A DNA stretch of 64,000 nucleotides, from NCBI GenBank assembly GCA_963833965.1, contig CAWHZZ010000003.1, positions 62,001-126,000 on the forward strand, written 5' to 3'. This stretch comes from CAJCIW01 sp963833965 (GTDB lineage Bacteria; Chlamydiota; Chlamydiia; Chlamydiales; Rhabdochlamydiaceae). The position numbers and the translations under genes were made by a program. Below are positions 1 through 7,439 of the stretch, one piece after another. The notes below the pieces were generated by a model that was not told where the DNA came from, searched no databases, and saw nothing but the letters and a program-made list of their open reading frames with translations. Position 1 is the first letter of the stretch. The number at the start of each line of letters is the position of its first letter.

Positions 1-59
1 AAAAATTTCGAAAACTAATTGCAAAATCTGTATCCTTTTTTTCACACGGAGTCTGACCG

Positions 60-1073
60 ATGCGTATTGTGCTTATCATTTTCTTTTTTCTCAAAGGCTT
101 GGCCTTTGCTGTGCAAACGGATTACGATGTTGCAGTCATAGGGACAAGTCCAACTTCTATGCTTGAGGCCATTTATCACCTCAGCAAAGGGGAAAGGGTC
201 TTGATCCTTGAAGCCGATGAAAAATGCGGTGGTGCGTGGAAGAGCATCGATATTTGCGGGATCCCCAATGCCGACCTGGGATGCCATTTGATTGGAAGCG
301 ACTGCCGCTTAAGAGATTTCTTCGAGAGATATTTTGGAATCCAGTTTGTCTGTCTGAAACATCCCACGCAGCCGGCAAGCGAGATGCACGATCGATGCAC
401 AAATGGGTATTATTTTTCTCAAGGCTGTCACGAGCTCATTTCTCGTTTAGAAGAAGCGATCCGCTCTCGTCCCAACGCTGCCCTTCTGCACCACAGGCTA
501 GAGAGCATTTTCATCGATTCTGCGCGCGAGAGCATTGAGCTTTCGTTTGGAGGCTCGCGCAGCTCCACGGCAAAGCTTGTTCTTGCCCCCGCTAGTCAGT
601 TTCGCGTCGAAAATCCTTCCTACACCAATCAAGAACCTCGAGGACACACGTATCCCCATCTCTATATTCTTGTCGAAGATCCCGCCACTGCTAACTTCAC
701 TTATCTCAATGGAATTACCAAGGGGATGTCGCGGGCGATGAATTTGACCCCTTTTTTAAAATTTCCTAAAGACGATTTACAGTTAATTGTGATCCAAACG
801 CATTCGAAAAATGATATCGAAGATGCTCAGAGGTTTTTTCGCGCTCTCATCGATCAAGGTTATTTGAGCTCGAGCGCCAAAATTGTCGCCACGGACCACT
901 ATTTCTATGCGCAATCTTATATGAATGTCTCGAGTGTATCCCATCTTGGGGGCAAGCTTATCGAAATCCTGGACACTTCCAGTTTTTCAGGCATGGTCCG
1001 TTACCTGGAAAAATGGAAGTCGGCGATGGTGCCTCTGAGCGCTATGACGGATTCCAACGCAAAGTCGCAATGA
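60..1073 (+). CDS. Exported FAD/NAD(P)-binding oxidoreductase-like protein
   Basis: The 337-residue product begins with a clear signal peptide (basic Arg2, a hydrophobic run to about residue 17, then Ala-Phe-Ala). A beta-alpha-beta dinucleotide fold follows: DYDVAVIG then TSPTS (residues 21-33) in place of GxGxxG, an acidic LILEAD strand end and a GGAW motif around residues 57-60, as in amine-oxidase/protoporphyrinogen-oxidase-like flavoproteins. The glycine motif is degenerate, so cofactor binding is uncertain. A GGAG ribosome site lies 9 bases before the ATG. It stands alone, with a hairpin repeat downstream. Substrate unknown. The fold is seen; an exported location is inferred. Confidence 0.6.
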   Translation: MRIVLIIFFFLKGLAFAVQTDYDVAVIGTSPTSMLEAIYHLSKGERVLILEADEKCGGAWKSIDICGIPNADLGCHLIGSDCRLRDFFERYFGIQFVCLKHPTQPASEMHDRCTNGYYFSQGCHELISRLEEAIRSRPNAALLHHRLESIFIDSARESIELSFGGSRSSTAKLVLAPASQFRVENPSYTNQEPRGHTYPHLYILVEDPATANFTYLNGITKGMSRAMNLTPFLKFPKDDLQLIVIQTHSKNDIEDAQRFFRALIDQGYLSSSAKIVATDHYFYAQSYMNVSSVSHLGGKLIEILDTSSFSGMVRYLEKWKSAMVPLSAMTDSNAKSQ

Positions 1074-1110
1074 CGCGAAGCCGCGGAGAAAAACCGAGAA
1101 GAATTCAAAA

Positions 1111-1177
1111 TAACAGGATGAACAGGATGGCCAGGATAGAAAAAAATGAGAATTCTTATCCTGACCATCCTGTTATT
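1111..1177. repeat. Hairpin-forming dispersed repeat (AACAGGATGAACAGGAT family), copy 1
   Basis: The left arm at 1111-1138 (AACAGGATG units ending CCAGGATA) pairs with the right arm at 1157-1174 over 18 bp with one G-T wobble. The left arm equals, reversed and complemented, the right arm of a second copy at 8769-8840. It lies between convergent genes, so it could also end transcription, though the T-run after it is modest. Confidence 0.75.
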
Positions 1178-1253
1178 TTTTTGGAGTTTCTTTTGAGTAT
1201 AATTGACAACACGGCCTAAAATCTTTGCCCCTTTGCGTTTTAAATCGTCATAA

Positions 1254-2564
1254 TCAAGGTAGTGAAGTTGGGAATGAGGGCTTGCAATAAGTCTCTTTGA
1301 TTGGCCATAAAGTGAGCAAAGAGATGAGCAAATAGACAGGAATTGTCAAGAATGCCGCTTTGTAGGCTCCGACAGAGAAAACCCGCGCGCCGTCGACCAA
1401 TTTTCCATCCCATCCCAAATCGAGAAATTTTCCCGTCAAGGGATCGGAAACGGCCCCGAAAAGAGCATCGAAGGCGTTCATAAAACCGATCGCCGTGGCT
1501 GCCAAAATAGGAAGACTGATTTCGCGGATCATGGTGAAGCAGAGCAAGAAACTGCTGATCGCAAATCCGAATAAAAAGAGCAACAACATGATCGATGCTT
1601 GAGTGAGGCCTGGCGCGTAGATGACACCAGAGATTGTGATTAGGGCCAAAAGCGTGCCCCAGAACATCACGACTTTTCGACGTCCCAGCCAATCCGAGAA
1701 CCACCCAAAAAAAGGCGCGCCGACCGCAAACCCGATAAAGATGAGCGAGACGGCCTGCGCGGAGATGTTTTGGGAAATCGTAAACGCCTCAGAGATATAA
1801 GAAACTCCCCAAAGCCCGCCGAAGATCATTACTGGAGCAAAGGCAAATCCGCTATAGACGGAGAGCCACCACGCCTGTCGATTTTTTAAAACTCTTTTCA
1901 AACTGTCTGTAAACGAGACGCTTTGAGAGACGATATGACGCTCTTTTTTATGTTCTGGTGAGATGTCGCGCACAACAAACCAAAAAACAGCGGCGAGGAT
2001 AAGTCCGATAGCGCCGATGATCTGCATCGCATAGCGCCAATCCATGGCATCGATGAAGGCGGCAAGAGGGGCTTGACCTCCGACAGCTCCGAGCATGGCG
2101 ACTGTCATCATCAAACCTGCCATGAAAGCAAACTGCTTCATCGGGAACCAATTCGCAATTAACTTTAGGCAGTTGACGGCAGCAAACGCCGCGCCGGTGC
2201 CGGTGATGAAACGGCCGATTCCGGCAATGAGCAGGGTGTCCGCCCTGGCAAAAATGATGCTGCCCAATGCGCAAAGGCCGATCGCCAGCGTCGTGACTTT
2301 TCTGGGGCCGATCTTATCGAGGAGCAAACCTGCAGGGATTTGGAGAAGTAGATAGGCATAAAAATAACAGGCGGCCAAATTGCCGAGCGCGGTCCCCGAA
2401 ATGTGGAACGTACTCATCAGCGTCGAGGTCATGACGCTTGGGGAGACCTCGAGCGCGTATTTGTAAAACATAAAAAGGGCGCTCAAAAGCCAAATAATCC
2501 ATGCATGGACCGAGGTGAAAAAGCTTTTGTGGTGTAGAGTTCTTCGATCGCTTTTTTTGGCCAT
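1254..2564 (-). CDS. MFS transporter
   Basis: The product has 436 residues and about 12 hydrophobic segments. The loop between TM2 and TM3 carries the major-facilitator signature (LLLDKIGPRKV, about residues 81-91), and a second copy, DWLGRRKV, follows TM8. The central loop is charged. These features fit the MFS metabolite/anion antiporter groups; the substrate cannot be read from sequence. It is an inner-membrane secondary transporter transcribed alone. A C-terminal Lys/Thr-rich tail is cytosolic by prediction. Confidence 0.85.
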   Translation of the reverse strand: MAKKSDRRTLHHKSFFTSVHAWIIWLLSALFMFYKYALEVSPSVMTSTLMSTFHISGTALGNLAACYFYAYLLLQIPAGLLLDKIGPRKVTTLAIGLCALGSIIFARADTLLIAGIGRFITGTGAAFAAVNCLKLIANWFPMKQFAFMAGLMMTVAMLGAVGGQAPLAAFIDAMDWRYAMQIIGAIGLILAAVFWFVVRDISPEHKKERHIVSQSVSFTDSLKRVLKNRQAWWLSVYSGFAFAPVMIFGGLWGVSYISEAFTISQNISAQAVSLIFIGFAVGAPFFGWFSDWLGRRKVVMFWGTLLALITISGVIYAPGLTQASIMLLLFLFGFAISSFLLCFTMIREISLPILAATAIGFMNAFDALFGAVSDPLTGKFLDLGWDGKLVDGARVFSVGAYKAAFLTIPVYLLISLLTLWPIKETYCKPSFPTSLP

Positions 2565-2731
2565 AGCAAATACCGTTTTGAAAATGTTAAAGCAGACAAC
2601 GATAATGCTTTTTTAAGTAATGGTCAAGATGGATGTTTCCACGAGTGCGACTAAAAGGTGCACCTGTTTTCGCTTGCAAAACGGGCGAGTTTCGTGCGAA
2701 AATGACCCAGCAAAAAAAGGTGGAAACTTTT

Positions 2732-3574
2732 ATGAACCTCCTAAACCCATGTAAAATGAGAAGCGCTTTCCTGTCGATGATGATGGCCGCTTCACTTCTG
2801 ATTTGCGCTGAAGAAATTAAAGACGAGGAAGAAAATTCCCAGCAGCTCGAAAAAATCCAAATGGTGCGCGACGACGAAATGAGTCTGGCTCGAATGCTTC
2901 CTATCGTGCATTGCTCTTTTATCCCCAGCAAATACGAGGAGATTCTTATCTCTCAGCTGCGCAATACCCAGAGCTCGACAAAGCAATTCCGCACGGTCTC
3001 TGAAAAAATTGGAGATTTGCTGGTCAATAAAGTCATCGATTGCCTGCCGATAAAGGTTGTCGAAATTGAAACGCCGATCACTAAATGCCAGGGAACGACC
3101 TTGGCGAGCAAAGTCGAATTCGTCTCGATCATGAGGTCTGGGGACGCTTTGCTGGAGACTTTCTTAAAGCATTTCCCCGAGGCAAATGTCAGCAAATTTT
3201 TGATCCAGCGCGATGAAAAAACGGCCAAGCCCCAATTCAAATACATGAAAATTTCTCCAGAGCTCGCTTCGGGAAATCATGTGGTGATCACCGAGCCGAT
3301 GATCGCTACTGGAGGAACACTTGAGATGGTGATTTCGCTGCTCAAAACAAAAGGCGTGAAAGAGGAAAATATCATCATCGCCTCCATCTGCGTTGCTCCT
3401 GAAGGGCTTATTTTGCTCAACGAAAAATTTCCAAAGATCAAAGTCGTCATGACGGCCCTCGATGAAAAGCTCAACGAAAGAAAATTCATCGTTCCCGGGC
3501 TTGGAGATTTCGGCGACCGCTATTTCGGCACCGGCGAGAAGCCTTCCAGTTTTATCGTTGAACACGTCAATTAG
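2732..3574 (+). CDS. upp: Uracil phosphoribosyltransferase-like protein with a signal peptide
   Basis: The C-terminal ~210 residues match uracil phosphoribosyltransferase (uracil + PRPP to UMP + PPi): an SIMRSGDALL segment (LRAG region), the PRPP loop EPMIATGGT (canonical DPMLATGG), CVAPEGL, and the uracil-binding PGLGDFGDRYFGT end. AAGGTGG lies 8 bases before the ATG at 2732, so I chose this start; a longer reading from 2633 has no ribosome site. The start gives a basic n-region and hydrophobic core (RSAFLSMMMAASLLICAEE) that looks like a signal peptide, followed by an acidic linker. This is odd for a cytosolic salvage enzyme. The 3' end overlaps the convergent SDR gene by 8 bp. The enzyme family is well supported; export is inferred. 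Confidence 0.8.
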   Translation: MNLLNPCKMRSAFLSMMMAASLLICAEEIKDEEENSQQLEKIQMVRDDEMSLARMLPIVHCSFIPSKYEEILISQLRNTQSSTKQFRTVSEKIGDLLVNKVIDCLPIKVVEIETPITKCQGTTLASKVEFVSIMRSGDALLETFLKHFPEANVSKFLIQRDEKTAKPQFKYMKISPELASGNHVVITEPMIATGGTLEMVISLLKTKGVKEENIIIASICVAPEGLILLNEKFPKIKVVMTALDEKLNERKFIVPGLGDFGDRYFGTGEKPSSFIVEHVN

Positions 3575-4328
3575 AACGCTGGACCGCTAGGGGAGCAGAT
3601 GCCTGGCAGACAGGCATGATTTCAACGGTGTTGATATTGACATGGCTGGGGAGAGAGTGGCAGAAAAAAATGACCTCAGCAATGTCATCAGGGGTGAGGG
3701 CCTGCGTGCCCTCATAAACTTTCGCCGCACGCTCTTGATCTCCTCTAAAACGGACTGTCGAAAATTCTGTCCCGCCGACAAGTCCCGGTTCAATGCAGCT
3801 GACACGGACATTTGTCCCTAGAAGGTCCGCCTTCAAGTTAAAAGAGAACTGCCTGACAAATGCTTTGGTGGCCCCGTAGACATTGCCTCCCGGATAAGGA
3901 TAGCGCGCAGCTACCGAGCCCAAATTGATGATATGTCCCTTGTTCAATTTCACCATGGAAGGCAGCACGGTGCGAGTGCAGTAGAGAAGTCCGTTAATGT
4001 TGGTGTCTATGCATTGCTCCCACTCTTCAATCTTCGCTTGGTATGCTGGCTCCAGGCCAAAACCGCAGCCCGCGTTGTTCACGAGCACCTCAATGGGCCC
4101 TTGCTGCTTTTCGATCGTTTGGAATACTGTGGCGACATCGCCGCTTAAGCGCACATCGAGCTCATGAACAGTCACATCAGCGCCAAGTTCGCTTCTCAGC
4201 TTTTCTAATCGATCCGTGCGCCTAGCCGTCAGGGCGAGGCGACATCCGGCTTTGGCAAATCGGCGCGCAGCAGAAGCTCCAATGCCTGCCGAAGCGCCAG
4301 TGATGAGAACTAAGGGTTTTGTTGTCAT
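3567..4328 (-). CDS. Short-chain dehydrogenase/reductase (YdfG-like)
   Basis: A 253-residue classical SDR. The N-terminal TGASAGIG loop binds NAD(P); ARRTDRLEKL after beta-2 carries Arg residues that favour NADP. NNAG is at about 89-92, the catalytic Ser lies in INLGSVA, and YGATK (YxxxK) is at about 152-156. The overall pattern follows the YdfG/3-hydroxy-acid dehydrogenase group that oxidises serine or allo-threonine-like hydroxy acids. The length is normal for the family. The gene converges on the uracil phosphoribosyltransferase. No ribosome site is evident before the ATG. Confidence 0.85.
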   Translation of the reverse strand: MTTKPLVLITGASAGIGASAARRFAKAGCRLALTARRTDRLEKLRSELGADVTVHELDVRLSGDVATVFQTIEKQQGPIEVLVNNAGCGFGLEPAYQAKIEEWEQCIDTNINGLLYCTRTVLPSMVKLNKGHIINLGSVAARYPYPGGNVYGATKAFVRQFSFNLKADLLGTNVRVSCIEPGLVGGTEFSTVRFRGDQERAAKVYEGTQALTPDDIAEVIFFCHSLPSHVNINTVEIMPVCQASAPLAVQRSN

Positions 4329-4380
4329 GCCATTTTTTTATTGAAATTTACATGAGTAGTGAACTTTATGCAAGGGTATA

Positions 4381-4562
4381 TACTGCTTCCACTTGAAAGT
4401 TATGAAAATTTCTGCTTCAGCATCTTCACTTACGGCCGTGGTTTTACCATGGCCTTTTTGTTCGTTTCCATCGACCATGTGCTTGCACATGGTCTGCTTC
4501 AACAAACAAAAAATTGAAGCGCTGAAATTGAAATTTCCTATAACTTTCAAGTGTCAGCAGTA
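4381..4562. mobile_element. MITE-like element, family 1, copy 1
   Basis: A 182-bp non-coding unit with imperfect ~42-bp terminal inverted repeats. The left end is TACTGCTTCCACTTGAAAG and the right end is its inverted relative ending CAGTA. TA dinucleotides (4379-4380 and 4563-4564) flank it, as expected for Tc1/mariner- or IS630-type TA target duplication. Smaller palindromes lie inside. A second, inverted copy with the same ends lies at 21839-22019. It carries no transposase, so it would be non-autonomous. Confidence 0.85.
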
Positions 4563-4602
4563 TAGACAGAGTTTCAGAGAATGAATACAATTCCTTTTTT
4601 TT

Positions 4603-4609
4603 GGAGGTG
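4603..4609 (+). promoter_or_regulatory. Ribosome binding site deciding the alpha/beta hydrolase start
   Basis: GGAGGTG lies 3 to 5 bases upstream of the ATG at 4613. This favours 4613 over the upstream TTG at 4601 and over the internal ATG at 4724. Confidence 0.6.
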
Positions 4610-4612
4610 AAA

Positions 4613-5710
4613 ATGTTTCGCAGGAGTTCTTTCCTTAGAGTGTGTCTCCGATTTTGGCTGTTTTGCTTTTCGCGCCTTTTGCTTTTGGCTTTGATTCGAT
4701 TCCTTGGTCTAGTTAATTTAACTATGTCCTGCGGAATCAAATCTAAGCCAAAAGCAAAATCCATCAAAAATCAAAGTAACCAAAATCGGATACACACTCT
4801 AACCATTCTGCTCTTGTTTCTATGCTTTTCTTCCCAAGCTTGTGCTAATACTCACTGCGTTCAGTTTGTAGAGGCAAACGGCGTTAACCTTTGGACGGAA
4901 AATTTCGGCCGCAAAGAAAATCCCGCCCTCCTTCTGATCAGCGGGGGAGGCGCAGGCGCCATCATGTGGCCCGACCTTTTTTGTAGACGTCTTGCCAAAG
5001 AGGGTTTTTTTGTTCTTCGCTACGATCCTCGAGATATCGGGTATTCATCGAGTGTTGATACCCCTTACGATTTGCTCGATATGGCCAAGGAGGCTCTTTC
5101 AATCTGCGATGCTTACGGGATCGATAAGGTTCATATTTTGGGAGCTTCGATGGGCGCCTCACTTGCCATGCTCCTGGCGAGATTTTTTCCAGAGCGCATC
5201 TTAACGATTTCCCTAATGATGGCCACTTCCGATTTAAACGCGGTCCTCTCACCTTACAATCCAGAAACACGCTTGCCATTCCCCCAGAAAGAATATTTAG
5301 AGCTCTTGGGACAGCTTAAGGCAAGGAAGTACTCGGATGAGGAAAAATTCGACCTCTATTTAAAGATTTGGAAGGTGCTCAATGGTAAAGAGGCGCCATT
5401 TGATGAAATGCTCTATCGCGAAATTGTGGCCCTTTTTATCAAAAGAGGGCAAAATCCGAGTGGGATCAAAAACTATATGTCTGCGATGAAAACTTCTCTT
5501 CAACTTTTGAATGACACTTATGCGCAAATTAAAGTTCCCACTCTCATCATTCAAGGAACAGCCGACCCGATTTTCTCTATTGAGCATGGGCAGGATCTTG
5601 CAAACAAAATTGCAGGATCGAAATTGGTGTTAATGCGTGGCATGGGACACAATTTGAATCCCTTTTTTTATGAAGATCTTCTTCAAGTGATTAAAAAACA
5701 TACCCAATGA
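4613..5710 (+). CDS. Alpha/beta hydrolase with a MITE-derived N-terminus
   Basis: The catalytic part (about residue 85 onward) is a classic alpha/beta hydrolase: oxyanion region LLLISGGG, nucleophile elbow GASMG, acid Asp in IIQGTADPIF and catalytic His in MRGMGH near the C-terminus. It resembles RdmC/proline-iminopeptidase-type esterases; the substrate is unknown. The N-terminus is unusual: codons 9-63 lie in a palindromic TA-flanked element (4638-4799), inserted just before a hydrophobic segment (ILLLFLCFSSQACA) that looks like the original signal or lipoprotein leader. The element is read in frame and adds another hydrophobic stretch. Translation may instead begin at ATG 4724, which restores a normal signal peptide but lacks a good ribosome site. 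The stop overlaps the next start (ATGA). Confidence 0.8.
   Translation: MFRRSSFLRVCLRFWLFCFSRLLLLALIRFLGLVNLTMSCGIKSKPKAKSIKNQSNQNRIHTLTILLLFLCFSSQACANTHCVQFVEANGVNLWTENFGRKENPALLLISGGGAGAIMWPDLFCRRLAKEGFFVLRYDPRDIGYSSSVDTPYDLLDMAKEALSICDAYGIDKVHILGASMGASLAMLLARFFPERILTISLMMATSDLNAVLSPYNPETRLPFPQKEYLELLGQLKARKYSDEEKFDLYLKIWKVLNGKEAPFDEMLYREIVALFIKRGQNPSGIKNYMSAMKTSLQLLNDTYAQIKVPTLIIQGTADPIFSIEHGQDLANKIAGSKLVLMRGMGHNLNPFFYEDLLQVIKKHTQ
4638..4799. mobile_element. MITE-like element, family 2, inside the hydrolase gene
   Basis: Long inverted repeats of about 70 bp (with mismatches) face each other. The left end is GAGTGTGTCTCCGATTTTGG and the right end is the complement of GAGTGTGTATCCGATTTTGG. 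TA lies on each side (4636-4637 and 4800-4801). No transposase is present. The ends differ from family 1, so this is a second family. It lies wholly within an open reading frame. Confidence 0.8.
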
Positions 5711-6360
5711 TGAAACATTCCATCGAAGAGACAATCCTCGCCGTCCGCTCTAATTTGATAAACTTGTATCGCAGCCATGCGCTTGTCCTAGGAGATTTCG
5801 AGCATTTGGTCCAAATTTGGAAGCAAGAAAATCGCAATGGCGCCGATTTTCAAAAAATCTTGGCCGCCCTCGATTTTGTCGCGATCAACCACGCTTCCCA
5901 AATGCTTCCTCAGGCTGATTGGGTGCCCTACATTGTCCACCCTCTTCGCGTTGCTCTGCTTTTATGGGAAGAGGCGGGATTCCGAAAAGCTGACGTCCTT
6001 GCAGCAGCTTTTTTGCACGACACGTTAGAAGACACGAAGGCGACAGCGGAGGAGATCGATGTTACATTTGGGTGCGAGGTTTTAGAGATTGTCGAAGAAT
6101 TAACTTGCCGCCCGGAACAAAATCTTGTTGTCCAGATAGAAAAGATGTCCAGGGAAGCAAAGGCGATCAAGCTGGCCGACCGCACGCAGAATTTACGCGA
6201 CCTGCTCGATCACCCTCCAAAAATTTGGGTGTGCGATGAAGTGTCCCTCTTTATTGAAAAAAGCCAGAATCTACTGCGCGCTTTGGAGGGCGTCAATGTG
6301 AAATTAGAAAGGGCCTACATCGCCGCCCTCGAGAATCTCATACGCGCAAACGAGATTTAG
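5707..6360 (+). CDS. HD-domain protein resembling a small (p)ppGpp hydrolase
   Basis: The 217-residue product carries the HD hydrolase pattern of RelA/SpoT N-terminal domains and of stand-alone SAH/Mesh1 enzymes. A His lies in YIVHPLRVA, HDTLEDT holds the HD pair, then an FG-x-EV segment and KLADRTQNLR follow. No synthetase, TGS or ACT domain is present. A role in hydrolysing (p)ppGpp or a related nucleotide to its 3'-OH form is inferred from the family. It is translationally coupled to the alpha/beta hydrolase through a 4-bp ATGA overlap. The length suits a single-domain enzyme. Other HD_4 phosphohydrolases are possible. Confidence 0.75.
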   Translation: MMKHSIEETILAVRSNLINLYRSHALVLGDFEHLVQIWKQENRNGADFQKILAALDFVAINHASQMLPQADWVPYIVHPLRVALLLWEEAGFRKADVLAAAFLHDTLEDTKATAEEIDVTFGCEVLEIVEELTCRPEQNLVVQIEKMSREAKAIKLADRTQNLRDLLDHPPKIWVCDEVSLFIEKSQNLLRALEGVNVKLERAYIAALENLIRANEI

Positions 6361-6368
6361 TGAGACTT

Positions 6369-7376
6369 TCACTCTTCATAAAGCCCGCACTGAAGCTCAG
6401 GGGCAGCTAAAGTCTTGGCGATGAGTTCCCGCTCTTCATTGGAAAGAGGAAGCTTTCCTCCTCCAGCGTTTTCCTTGGCCTGTTGTGCATCGCGGGCGCC
6501 GACGAGGGCCGCTGTGATGCCGGGCCGGTGAATCGTGCAATTGATGATCACTTGCGAGAGCGAGGCTTGATGTTTTTTGGCGATCGGCTCGATCTTGGCA
6601 AGCGCTTCCTGCATGAGCTTTAGATATGGGGTGCTAAATGTCTTTTTTCCCGCGCGATGATCGCCTGGGGGAAAATGGGTCCCCGGCTTGTATTTCCCTG
6701 TCAGCAGTCCTCTTTCCATCGGCGAGTAGACGATCACTGAAATTTGATTAGACTGAGTGAAAGGAATGATGTCTTTTTCGATTTCTCTGCGAATCAAGCT
6801 ATAGGGAGGCTGAACGCTGTCGACAGGATGAATGGCGTGGGCTGCTTTGAGCAGGGATAAGTCGAAATTGCTCACGCCGATGGCGCGGACTTTCCCTTGC
6901 TTCTTAAGTTCAGCCATCGCGTTCCACGATTCTTCAATGGGAGTGGAGGGATCTGGCCAATGGATTTGATAAAGATCGATCGCGTCGAGCTTCATCCTTT
7001 TCAAGCTTTGTTCGCATTCGTGGAAGATGCTCTTCTTGGTTAGGTTGTTCTGAATTTTCACGGGCTCTTTTTCAAAGTTGCGATTAGGTGAGCGGATGGT
7101 GGGATCAGACTCATCCCAGCGCAGGCCGCATTTGGTTGCGATCACAACCTTGTCTCTTTTTCCTTTTATCGCATCGCCGACGATCTCCTCGCTCAAACCC
7201 ATGCCGTAAGCGGGAGCCGTATCGATCGTCGTGACGCCGTTTTCAATGCTGGCTTGAATCGCTTCGATGGCTTTTTTGACATCGGTGCCGCCCCACATCC
7301 AGCCACCGATGGCCCATGTTCCTAAGATGACAGGTGTAATTTTGATGTTAGATTTTCCAAGCTGGCGCAATTGCAT
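6369..7376 (-). CDS. Aldo/keto reductase
   Basis: A (beta/alpha)8 NADPH-dependent oxidoreductase. From the chosen start (MQLRQLGKSNIKI) the length is 335 residues. The tetrad is visible: Asp in TIDTAPAYG, Tyr four residues on, Lys in VIATKCG, and His in LYQIHWPD. SNFDLSLL and the C-terminal GARDAQQAKENAGG (coenzyme loop) agree. It is closest in style to general-stress-protein-69/YhdN reductases. An in-frame ATG at 7418 would add 14 residues, but those codons form an inverted repeat (AATGATTAGG / CCTAATCATCATT) that looks like a leader hairpin. The substrate is probably a small aldehyde. Confidence 0.85.
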   Translation of the reverse strand: MQLRQLGKSNIKITPVILGTWAIGGWMWGGTDVKKAIEAIQASIENGVTTIDTAPAYGMGLSEEIVGDAIKGKRDKVVIATKCGLRWDESDPTIRSPNRNFEKEPVKIQNNLTKKSIFHECEQSLKRMKLDAIDLYQIHWPDPSTPIEESWNAMAELKKQGKVRAIGVSNFDLSLLKAAHAIHPVDSVQPPYSLIRREIEKDIIPFTQSNQISVIVYSPMERGLLTGKYKPGTHFPPGDHRAGKKTFSTPYLKLMQEALAKIEPIAKKHQASLSQVIINCTIHRPGITAALVGARDAQQAKENAGGGKLPLSNEERELIAKTLAAPELQCGLYEE

Positions 7377-7439
7377 AATGATGATTAGGGTTGTTTTTTT
7401 CCTAATCATTATCAGCATTTCGTATTTTGCGAAACTTTT

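Noticed and set aside
2633..2731. Longer start for the uracil phosphoribosyltransferase
   Set aside because: No ribosome site, and it would bury the signal-peptide-like segment; AAGGTGG before 2732 is better.
4393..4584. Short frames within the first MITE
   Set aside because: They arise from the palindrome; there is no supporting start signal and the other copy does not preserve them.
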